This document shows, one piece after another, positions 18,801 through 25,368 of a stretch of DNA of 64,000 bases. The notes beneath the pieces are model-generated. The model saw nothing but the letters and a program-made list of their open reading frames with translations, was not told the origin of the DNA and made no database searches. Source of the stretch: Arcobacter nitrofigilis DSM 7299 (GTDB lineage: Bacteria; Campylobacterota; Campylobacteria; Campylobacterales; Arcobacteraceae); NCBI RefSeq assembly GCF_000092245.1, contig NC_014166.1, forward strand, positions 1,550,001 through 1,614,000. The letters run 5' to 3'. Positions within the stretch are counted from its first letter, which is position 1. Each line of letters starts with the position of its first letter. A program made the translations under genes and the position numbers.

Positions 18801-19683
18801 TAATAATTTGAAAGATGTGAAAAAGCATTTACTTAACATGCAAAATAGCTTTAACATAGTACAAAATAGCACAAGTTTTTATTTTGATTTTGAAGAGATA
18901 GCAATAGAAGAAGAATACTGGATTAACAGGCTTTTAAAAACTATAGATTTTCATCGGCATGGAAATAACATAAAATTGAGTGACATTAAAAATCAAATTG
19001 AAGAGTGGTTTCAAACTAAAACAAAACAAGAGCTTCAAAACATTTATAAAATTTTAGCTACTTTTGAAAAAGAATATGATTTTGAGGTTATTTATCCAAA
19101 AACAGTCATTGAAGATGGCAATTTTAGAGAGATAGTAATCGGTATAAAAAATATGAAAGAACATGACTTTGAAAAAGTTATTATAGGGTTAGTAGAATTT
19201 TATAAAATTGAAGAATTAAGTTATATAAATATAATTAATATTGTTGATAATCATGCAACTTTTGCATTTAGAATACCAATTTCATATTTTATGAATATAA
19301 AACATTTTTTAGAAACTGATGAATATGAAGAAAGTGAATGGGGAAACCCTTATCCTATTATTCCAACAAATGAGTTACTTTCAAACTTAACTGAAGAAGT
19401 CTTAATACATAATAATATTCAAAATGAGAATGTCTCAATACTAATTCAAACATTATTTGATATTTGGGAGTTGATTGAATATAGAGAAAAACTAAATGTT
19501 AACTCAAGAATTGAGCAAGATTGGCTTAAAGAATTAGAAAATAAATATTCATATAAAATAAAAAATAAAATGAGTATTGTGAATATAGAAGATTATAATA
19601 AGCTTATTGATAATATTTTAAATAAAGAATTAATAATTACAAAAGATAATATCTTAGTGTTATTGAATGGATTAGTAAAATGA
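15862..19683 (+). CDS. putative anti-phage protein: DUF4297/Cap4-like nuclease region plus STAND-like NTPase
   Basis: A 1273-residue cytoplasmic protein I cannot assign to a named gene. Residues 15-100 look like a DUF4297/Cap4-type PD-(D/E)xK fold: GFEFQFLYSCY, then LEDLDI (D54 a candidate ligand) and YVQLKT with Q63 and K65. Residues 275-450 form a P-loop NTPase with Walker A SSGQGKST (286-293), Walker B LPLIIIDG (338-345) and a sensor-like VIITSREEDW (367-376). The remaining 820 residues are mainly helical with no repeat I recognise, a plausible sensor. Such effector-NTPase-sensor layouts are known in Avs and related systems. It stands alone between a broken ORF6N gene and a GNAT remnant. 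Its A+T content is even higher than its neighbours'. A DNA-repair or restriction role is an alternative. Confidence 0.6.
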   Translation: MENKNTLFNNRFGGSIAIRGFEFQFLYSCYSVLLELNEQDLSKKIGLERLEDLDIIHKNEYVQLKTSSKDIDASFFITNNILKNFLDLYQVDKTSKFKLVHNSSISNGYLKKLENKKIDKKTLEHWTNKIYEIDNSLDINISEFLNKISFEKTTEKDLYSKSKKLILKKFNLILGSEETFLFALLHHILIWSKERKEVTYTDLVKVIQLVQDSASKTSTLEAINKNYISKISFKKQMNDKNFDNYFDGKSARPEHIINELPIRRDYWEEKILKSVYKHDIVTIKASSGQGKSTLAWQSAKIFEDELNFDIYELNYCDDNTKVEELYDFFITRFEIGELPLIIIDGLNQDVSEYKVLLERLYSFPIKVIITSREEDWNRFKPDISKYDLFILDIALLDVEAKDIFKKLKEKDKIFKDIQTWQPSWEKIKDKALLIEYIYLLTHGSMLQDRLEHQVKCLREDEHESAVKIEILRIVSLADVLNIKIQTKKLTTFIQDSIGFKSDRETVYSLLEKEYFIKFDNKYIEGLHPVRSEHLLKILHNFIVIEETAINLLKIIDDKFIYDYFISISNYLDDEKEDFFEESSKVISQKSFSTMVEAIDGLMHFEAYNYWLENKEIFEEVYLKGFVNLFIMDTLPFRKQELLKKCNENINTVVFEYLIKKQDELSCYNPLNSNIYKFVFQLSKNITRFTGQFLSYNKLNFLIKWFRQLDLKFKQPFEFDEKILLDILQNEEMEESRALFNFYYVQDSIKYNCFLDKNKSDIFSILKRKTNSLIIEEVDDDINIVYLIDNEKADKLNECSMERIDIIYDFFPDYKRYCTEALYLPFPNEEIFKGIVQNSIKQIPNENLYHDFDTHINQIWIKTISKKYSENSIYEWQKYHYQLRVKLLDFTKKINRTFELFIQKNTSQNKSQEVIDIANEVLSIIKLKKDFPYDSINYDDKKPFEDEIKFITDYIGSFQNVLNQIFSLFGDKFSQGSDLAINNLKDVKKHLLNMQNSFNIVQNSTSFYFDFEEIAIEEEYWINRLLKTIDFHRHGNNIKLSDIKNQIEEWFQTKTKQELQNIYKILATFEKEYDFEVIYPKTVIEDGNFREIVIGIKNMKEHDFEKVIIGLVEFYKIEELSYINIINIVDNHATFAFRIPISYFMNIKHFLETDEYEESEWGNPYPIIPTNELLSNLTEEVLIHNNIQNENVSILIQTLFDIWELIEYREKLNVNSRIEQDWLKELENKYSYKIKNKMSIVNIEDYNKLIDNILNKELIITKDNILVLLNGLVK

Positions 19684-19692
19684 AAATGAAAA

Positions 19693-19923
19693 TTGAATAG
19701 AGATTATAAAGATATATTATATTTAAAAATTTTAGGAAAAATGCTTATAAATCATATTTTTAAAATAGCAAAAGAGAATGAACAAACTCTTTTAAGAGTT
19801 GATGCAAGTATCACTGCAAAACCATTTTTTGAGAAGTTTGGTTTTAAAGTATTAAAGAAAAATAGGGTTAAAAGAGGCAATATAGAATTGACTAATTTTA
19901 CTATGCTATTGTCCCATTGCTGA
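19693..19923 (+). pseudogene. GNAT acetyltransferase C-terminal remnant
   Basis: The 76 codons encode only the last part of a GNAT N-acetyltransferase. ASITAKPFFEKFGFKVLKKN and IELTNFTM match the acetyl-CoA-proximal C-terminal half of YafP-like enzymes, which are usually about 150 residues. The normal N-terminal half and the acetyl-CoA loop are missing, and the upstream sequence belongs to the NTPase gene. The only start is a TTG without a clear ribosome site. It is most likely debris left when the island was inserted or partly deleted. Confidence 0.7.
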
Positions 19924-20038
19924 TTTTGTTGCAAAAACTACTATACCTATAGCAAATAATAAAACCACTAAAAGTGAAATTATCTTATGATAAAGAGAGT
20001 TTTAAAGTTGATAAATTTTAATGTACTAAGGGAAGAAA

Positions 20039-20518
20039 GTGAAAAATAAATTATATTTTATGTGTGGAAAGATGGCGGCTGGAAAATCCACTTTGTCAAA
20101 AAAACTTGCAAAAGAAAAAGATGCAATATTATTAAGTGAAGATAAAATATTAGGACAACTTTATCCAAGTGAAATACAAACAATAGAAGATTATGTAACT
20201 TACTCTTCTAGGGTAAAAATTATGCTAAAAGAGCATCTTATTGAACTCTTAAAAAAGGGGAATAATGTTGTGTTAGATTTCCCTGCAAATACAATTAGCC
20301 AAAGAGAGTGGTTTAAAGAGATAATAAAAGAATCTAAAATTGAGCATGTGATGCATTATGTAAAAAGAAGTGATGATGTATGTAAAAGCCAACTAAAAAA
20401 GAGAAATGAGAATATATCACAAGATTCTCCCCTGATAGATGAAAAAACTTTTGATACTATTACAAAGTATTTCCAAGAACCTAAAGAAGAGGAAGGTTTT
20501 AATATAATATATTGTTAG
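20039..20518 (+). CDS. small AAA_33-type P-loop kinase
   Basis: A 159-residue cytoplasmic ATP-binding protein. Walker A is CGKMAAGKST (about 9-18), followed by a nucleotide-kinase-like fold with SEDKIL after strand 2, NVVLDFPAN as the Walker B strand and a basic lid region (KSQLKKRNE). This resembles chloramphenicol-phosphotransferase-like or zeta-toxin-like kinases, but no antitoxin gene is adjacent, so a toxin role is unlikely. The substrate is unknown. The start is GTG with AAGGGAAG upstream. It may mark the return to ordinary chromosome after the island. Confidence 0.72.
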   Translation: MKNKLYFMCGKMAAGKSTLSKKLAKEKDAILLSEDKILGQLYPSEIQTIEDYVTYSSRVKIMLKEHLIELLKKGNNVVLDFPANTISQREWFKEIIKESKIEHVMHYVKRSDDVCKSQLKKRNENISQDSPLIDEKTFDTITKYFQEPKEEEGFNIIYC

Positions 20519-20591
20519 ATTAACTACTTAGCAGATTTCATCATTATTTAAATTATAAAATTATAGTATGTTTATACAAAAGGAAAATAAA

Positions 20592-21308
20592 ATGCAACAA
20601 AATAGTAAAACTAGTTTTTTGATTTTGGGAATATTTATATTCTTAGGATTGAGTACTTTAGGTTACTTTTTTAAAAGTGCAATTGTGGAGTATAAACAAT
20701 TTGATAGAACTGTTAAGGTAAAAGGTCTTTCTGAAAAAGAGTATAAGGCTGATATTGTAATTTGGCCTATTACTTATACAGAAGTAAGTAACAATCTTGA
20801 AGATATATATAATTCCATTGATAAAAACAATGAAAAAATAGATAATTTTTTGCTTTCAAATGGCATAGAAAAAAGCGAGATAACTTTTTCTGCTCCTGAA
20901 ATCACTGATAAAGTTGCTCAACAATATGGTAATGAAAAAATAAACTATAGATACAATGCTAGACAAACAATAACTGTATATTCAAAAAATATTGATGGAG
21001 TTCGAGCTGTAAAAAGTTCACTATCAAAACTTGGAAAGCAAGGTATAGTATTTTCCGGCGATAATTATGGAAGTCGAACAGAATATATTTTTACAAAACT
21101 AAATGAAGTAAAACCAAAAATGATAGAAGAAGCTACAAAAAAAGCAAGAGAAGTAGCCCAAAAATTTGCCTTTGATTCAAAAAGTAAATTAGGAAAAATA
21201 AAAAGTGCATCTCAAGGGCAATTTTCAATCTCTCAAAGGGATAAAAATAACCCTCAAATTAAAAAAATCAGAGTTGTCTCAACTGTTGAGTATTATTTAA
21301 CAGATTGA
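20592..21308 (+). CDS. SIMPL (DUF541) domain protein
   Basis: A 238-residue membrane-anchored periplasmic protein. Residues 9-30 form one hydrophobic segment. The rest is a SIMPL domain: VKVKGLSEKEYKADIVIW opens it, the segment NNEKIDNFLLSNGI with ITFSAPEI is the typical phase, and ATKKAREVAQKFAFDSKSKLG is the long conserved helix. Family members in E. coli (YggE) and Brucella (BP26) are linked to oxidative stress, but the biochemistry is not settled. I start at ATG 20592, which has AAAGGAAAA just upstream, rather than the ATG eight codons earlier. The gene is monocistronic. Confidence 0.85.
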   Translation: MQQNSKTSFLILGIFIFLGLSTLGYFFKSAIVEYKQFDRTVKVKGLSEKEYKADIVIWPITYTEVSNNLEDIYNSIDKNNEKIDNFLLSNGIEKSEITFSAPEITDKVAQQYGNEKINYRYNARQTITVYSKNIDGVRAVKSSLSKLGKQGIVFSGDNYGSRTEYIFTKLNEVKPKMIEEATKKAREVAQKFAFDSKSKLGKIKSASQGQFSISQRDKNNPQIKKIRVVSTVEYYLTD

Positions 21309-21424
21309 TTAAAAAGAAATTAATAAAGATTGATTTAGAATATACGCGCTATTAGAAGTCTACAGATAAAATATAGTCTATATTAAAATAATAAAATTCT
21401 ACAAAATATATATTTAAGTAGCTT

Positions 21425-21449
21425 ACTATCATTTGTTTCTTTTGATAGT
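21425..21449. promoter_or_regulatory. hairpin in the 5' leader of the lactate dehydrogenase gene
   Basis: ACTATCA and TGATAGT pair around an 11-base loop, 36 bases before the ATG at 21485. There is no T-run, so it is more likely an operator or leader hairpin than a terminator. The rest of the 176-base gap is AT-rich without further structure that I can see. Confidence 0.3.
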
Positions 21450-21484
21450 TCAAAAGATTTTATAGCATAAGGGAGAAAAATTTT

Positions 21485-22474
21485 ATGCATACAAATAAAT
21501 TAGTGGTTATAGGTGCAGGGCATGTTGGGTCTTATGTTTTAGCAGATGCTATGAAAATTGGATTGTTTGGGAAAATTGGTGTAATTGATATTTTAAATAA
21601 CGTTGCATTTGGTGAAGCTATTGATCAAGCACAAGCAACTGCTATGACGTATATGAATAATATTGATGTTACAAGTGGTGGATATGAACAGTGCGAAGAT
21701 GCAGATATTATTGTAGTTGCAGCAGGTCCTAGTGTAATTCCAGATAAAAATGATTCAAAATCAGAACCAGATAGAGCACAATTAACAAAAATTAATTGTG
21801 AAGTTATAAGAGAAGTTATGACAGGTATTACAAAATATACAAAAGATGCTATTATTATACTTATTACAAATCCACTTGATACTATGGTTTATATAGCTGA
21901 AAATGAGTTTGATTATCCAAAAGGTAGAGTTTTTGGTACTGGAACTATGCTTGATTCTGCAAGATTACGAAAAGTAGTTGCAGATATGTATAATATCGAT
22001 CCAAAATCAGTAACTGGATATATGATGGGAGAACATGGAAAAACTGCATTTCCTGTACTTAGTAGATTGAATATAGCAGGTATTTCTTTTACTGATTTGA
22101 ATAAATACTTTGATGAAAAAGATTCAATTACTCAAGCAGAAGCAATTCAAAAAGAGATAGTTTCTGCAGCATATAAAGTTATGAATGGAAAAGGTTGGAC
22201 AAATGCAGGTGTAGCACAAGCAGCAGTTACTATGGCACAAGCTGTTTTATTAGATGAAAGAAGTGTATACCCAACTTCAACTACTTTAAGAGGTCAATAT
22301 GGTCATGATGGAGATGTTGCTTTAAGTATGCCTTGTATCATTGGTAGAGAAGGTGTTATAAAACAAATTGCTGTATCTCTAAATGAATGGGAAACTAAAA
22401 AATTACAAGAGTCAATTGATTATATAAAACTTGCTATGAAAGATGCAAAAACTGGCTTAGAATTTCTTAAATAA
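21485..22474 (+). CDS. L-lactate / L-2-hydroxyacid dehydrogenase
   Basis: A soluble NAD-dependent oxidoreductase of the LDH/MDH family, 329 residues. The Rossmann motif is GAGHVG (10-15), with D35 after strand 2 favouring NAD. Catalytic residues are R97 (PDRAQL), D157 and R160 (LDSARLR) and H184 (GEHG). The substrate loop, VIPDKNDSKSEPDR, is longer than in ordinary LDH and carries neither the Q102 of LDH nor the Arg of MDH at the usual place. This resembles L-2-hydroxyisocaproate dehydrogenase, so the substrate may be a larger 2-oxoacid. GGGAG precedes the ATG. It converges on an SLC13-like permease gene that could carry its substrate. Confidence 0.82.
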   Translation: MHTNKLVVIGAGHVGSYVLADAMKIGLFGKIGVIDILNNVAFGEAIDQAQATAMTYMNNIDVTSGGYEQCEDADIIVVAAGPSVIPDKNDSKSEPDRAQLTKINCEVIREVMTGITKYTKDAIIILITNPLDTMVYIAENEFDYPKGRVFGTGTMLDSARLRKVVADMYNIDPKSVTGYMMGEHGKTAFPVLSRLNIAGISFTDLNKYFDEKDSITQAEAIQKEIVSAAYKVMNGKGWTNAGVAQAAVTMAQAVLLDERSVYPTSTTLRGQYGHDGDVALSMPCIIGREGVIKQIAVSLNEWETKKLQESIDYIKLAMKDAKTGLEFLK

Positions 22475-22478
22475 TATA

Positions 22479-22511
22479 AGTTTTTAATTTATTAAAATAG
22501 TTTTAAAAACT
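22479..22511. terminator. AT-rich hairpin between convergent genes
   Basis: AGTTTTTAA and TTAAAAACT can pair around a 15-base loop between the dehydrogenase and the permease genes. The all-AT stem makes it weak; a shared terminator is possible. Confidence 0.4.
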
Positions 22512-23844
22512 CTACCCAAAAATATTGTAATGGATATAAGAACAGTGTAGTTAATAATGCCAAGGTAAGTAATACTTTTAAAATATGTCTTTGTTTTATT
22601 TTAGAAAGAGCAAGTCCTACTATTAAAGGTGGGGCTTGGTGAGCAAAGAATATATTTGAATAAGCAGCTACTTGCATCATAAGTATTTGATCAAAACTAA
22701 AACCAGTTACGCTAGAAATTTGTTCTGCCATAGGTGTAAATATGGCAGGAATACTTGGTTGTGTAGCAATTATTCCTGTTAGTGACATGACTAAAGTTAC
22801 TTTCATATAGTTTAATATTCCATATTGTGATGGTACATACAAGTTAATTAAACTTGATAATACATCTTTTATATAATCATTATGTGCTACAACAGTTCCA
22901 AGTCCTATAATTGTTGCTACATATAATAAAGAAGAAAAATTTATACTATTTATATCTTTTGATTTTATTATGCCAATTGAAGGTACTGCTAAAAAAAGTA
23001 TTCCACATATTGCAATAATACTAGGAGAAATTTTATGTATAAAATCAGTTGCCCAAAAAGTAATCATAAGCAAAATAGTAAAAATCACTATTAATTCATT
23101 TTTTGAGAATTTCAATTTTGTTTTATTTTTATTTATGATTTTGGGAGTATCGTTAAAGAAGTTATAAATTAATATAACTATTATAATATCTTTTAAAATA
23201 GTAAAAACTAAGAAGTTAGTAATCAAATAATGGGAATACAAAATATTGTAATCGTAAAGTTGTGAAGTTAAACCTGTTAATATCATATTTGGGATATTTG
23301 CAGGAAGAATTGCAAAACCAGACATTGATGTTGTAATTATAAAAGCCAATAAAATACCAATATATCCTTTATCATTCTCCTTAAATCCAAAGCTATTAGC
23401 AACTGCTATTGCAAGAGGAACCATCATCACAACTCTTCCTACACTTGAAGGCATAACAAAACTAGCAAGAGCTGAGAATATAGTAATCGAGATTATGATA
23501 TTTAAATAAGTTACATTTTCTAAATTTGAAAAGATTTTTGAAAATCTATGTGTTAAGTTTACATTTTTTATGGCTGTTCCAATTAACATACCTGCAAAAA
23601 CTAACCAAAAGGCAGATGAAGCAAAACCAGAAAAAATAAGCTCTTTTGAACTTAATGAAAAAGCAGTACAAGCAAATAAAAAAAGTAATGAACTATAAAA
23701 GCCTGGGACTAAATTTGTAGCCCAAAATAGTATAGTTGATAAAACTATACTTATAAGTAGTAGATCATTTAAGTTTATTATAAAATTTGAAAGAATTGAA
23801 TATAAAAAAACAGGAATAGTAATTAATAAAACAGTTTTTGACAT
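22492..23844 (-). CDS. SLC13-like anion permease
   Basis: A 450-residue inner-membrane protein with about 11-12 hydrophobic helices. Repeat-like family segments are FSGFASSAFWLVFAGMLIG, ASFVMPSSVGRVVMM and ATQPSIPAIFTP. The layout is that of SLC13/ArsB-like permeases, but the SNT signature is replaced by MPSS in the first half and by QPSIP in the second, so the substrate may differ from the carrier at 6149. AGGAAA precedes the ATG. It is transcribed toward the lactate/2-hydroxyacid dehydrogenase, which makes a hydroxy- or oxo-acid a reasonable but unproved guess. Confidence 0.7.
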   Translation of the reverse strand: MSKTVLLITIPVFLYSILSNFIINLNDLLLISIVLSTILFWATNLVPGFYSSLLFLFACTAFSLSSKELIFSGFASSAFWLVFAGMLIGTAIKNVNLTHRFSKIFSNLENVTYLNIIISITIFSALASFVMPSSVGRVVMMVPLAIAVANSFGFKENDKGYIGILLAFIITTSMSGFAILPANIPNMILTGLTSQLYDYNILYSHYLITNFLVFTILKDIIIVILIYNFFNDTPKIINKNKTKLKFSKNELIVIFTILLMITFWATDFIHKISPSIIAICGILFLAVPSIGIIKSKDINSINFSSLLYVATIIGLGTVVAHNDYIKDVLSSLINLYVPSQYGILNYMKVTLVMSLTGIIATQPSIPAIFTPMAEQISSVTGFSFDQILMMQVAAYSNIFFAHQAPPLIVGLALSKIKQRHILKVLLTLALLTTLFLYPLQYFWVEFLKLF

Positions 23845-24030
23845 TTTCCTACTTGTGTAAAGTTTTTTATAAGATTATTATTATTTTAATTAAAAAGACA
23901 TTATATACTTAAAAAATAAGAATAATCCTTATAATATTGCATTTTTACTTTAATTATTTTTTGTTTTAACTTTTTTTGTTACAATACAAAGTTAGATTTT
24001 ATATATTTAAATATTATTGAGGTTCTCATA

Positions 24031-24660
24031 ATGAACATAGAAAAATTAAAAGATGTGGAATCAGAATTTTTTGATGCTTATCCCAAAGGATTTGAGGATG
24101 AGAAGCTAATACGTATGGTAAAAAAATTCAATCCTGAAAAACTAGAAGCTTATTCAAAAGAAGCTTTTAAAAAAGAGAATTTTTCAGATCCACATTTTAT
24201 AACTGAGTCATATTTTAAAACTATTCAAAAATCAGTTATGGTATCACTTTTTGATAAAGTAAAACTTCGTGATGTAATAAAGGCTTTAACATCTTATGAA
24301 AAAGATATGCTTAGTATTGAACTTTATGAATTATTATATGGAAATAAGAAAAATGGATTTGAAGGACTTGTGGAGTTTTTAGCTGAATTTGGCATGGCAA
24401 AGTGGACTTTAGTGACCCTTGTACCTTATAGTTTTAATAGACAAACAGAGTATTTTATCAAACCAACAACAACAAAGAATATTATAAAATATCTAGAAGT
24501 TCCTAATTTAATATATAAACCAAGACCAACTTATGCGTTTTATAAACAGTACACTAAAGTTTTAGATAATATTAAATCAAAAGTTTCAAAACCACTATCC
24601 TTTGACAATGCTGCTTTTACTGGGTTTTTAAAAATGGGCATTGAGATTTGTAGTGAATAA
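24031..24660 (+). CDS. conserved-looking hypothetical protein upstream of the response regulator
   Basis: I do not recognise this 209-residue protein. It is soluble, rich in charged helices, without signal peptide or membrane segment. The half from about 110 has aromatic motifs (KWTLVTLVPY, KPTTTKNIIKYLEVPN, RPTYAFYKQY) that look like a folded domain rather than a random frame. A GAGG site precedes the ATG, and a TACAAT box lies about 50 bases upstream. The next gene, a response regulator, starts 30 bases after the stop, so the two are probably co-transcribed. It is about TorD-sized but shows no TorD motif that I can identify. Confidence 0.65.
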   Translation: MNIEKLKDVESEFFDAYPKGFEDEKLIRMVKKFNPEKLEAYSKEAFKKENFSDPHFITESYFKTIQKSVMVSLFDKVKLRDVIKALTSYEKDMLSIELYELLYGNKKNGFEGLVEFLAEFGMAKWTLVTLVPYSFNRQTEYFIKPTTTKNIIKYLEVPNLIYKPRPTYAFYKQYTKVLDNIKSKVSKPLSFDNAAFTGFLKMGIEICSE

Positions 24661-24690
24661 TTAATTTAAAAAGAATAAAAAAGGGTAAAA

Positions 24691-25368
24691 ATGTCAAATA
24701 AACTTCTAAAGAGTTTAAAGGTTTTATTTATAGAAGATGAAGATCTTATAAGAAATAAGATTGTTTCTTCCTTAGATTATATAGTAGCTGAAGTTATTTC
24801 AGCTTCAAATGGAATAGAAGCATTGGAAAAGCTTCAAAATTTTACTCCTGATTTGATTATCACTGATTTGGAAATGCCTAAAATGAATGGTGCAGATTTT
24901 ATTCATGAAGTTAGAAAAAAAGATAAAAATACTTGTATTATAGTGGTCACTGCATATACTAGTGAAAAGTATTTATTGCAACTTATTGATATGCATATTG
25001 AAAAATACATTCTCAAACCAATTACTTTGGAAAAATTAATCAGTGCTTTGGAAGATTGTCAAAAAAGATTTTCTAATACTACTAATTTAAAAAGGACTCT
25101 TCCTGATGATTATACATATGATTGGAATCAAAAAATTTTATTGCATAAAGATGAGATGATTACTTTAACAAAAAAAGAGATTCTATTTTTAGAACTTCTT
25201 TTTAAAAACATAGATAGTGTAACTTCATTTGAAGAGTTACAAGAGGTTGTTTGGCAAGATAGTGTTATGACAGATAATGCTTTGCGTTCTTTGATTAGAA
25301 ACCTAAGAAAAAAATTACCAAAAGATTTTATTGTCAATTTATCAGGTATTGGTTATAAAGTTGCGTAA
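24691..25368 (+). CDS. OmpR/PhoB-family response regulator
   Basis: A cytoplasmic DNA-binding regulator of 225 residues. The receiver domain (about 8-125) has the acidic pair E15-D16, phospho-acceptor D59 in IITDLEMPKMNG, the TAYTSE switch and the conserved Lys in ILKPITLEKL. The C-terminal winged helix (about 140-225) has LTKKEILFLELL, the recognition helix DNALRSLIRNLRKKL and the wing SGIGYKV. Its last codons overlap the start of the binding-protein gene, and the partner histidine kinase follows. The probable target is the cytochrome c/TorA operon downstream. Confidence 0.92.
   Translation: MSNKLLKSLKVLFIEDEDLIRNKIVSSLDYIVAEVISASNGIEALEKLQNFTPDLIITDLEMPKMNGADFIHEVRKKDKNTCIIVVTAYTSEKYLLQLIDMHIEKYILKPITLEKLISALEDCQKRFSNTTNLKRTLPDDYTYDWNQKILLHKDEMITLTKKEILFLELLFKNIDSVTSFEELQEVVWQDSVMTDNALRSLIRNLRKKLPKDFIVNLSGIGYKVA

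Noticed and set aside
20039-20518. Toxin-antitoxin system based on the zeta-like kinase
   Set aside because: No antitoxin-sized gene is adjacent, and the motifs fit a general small-molecule kinase.
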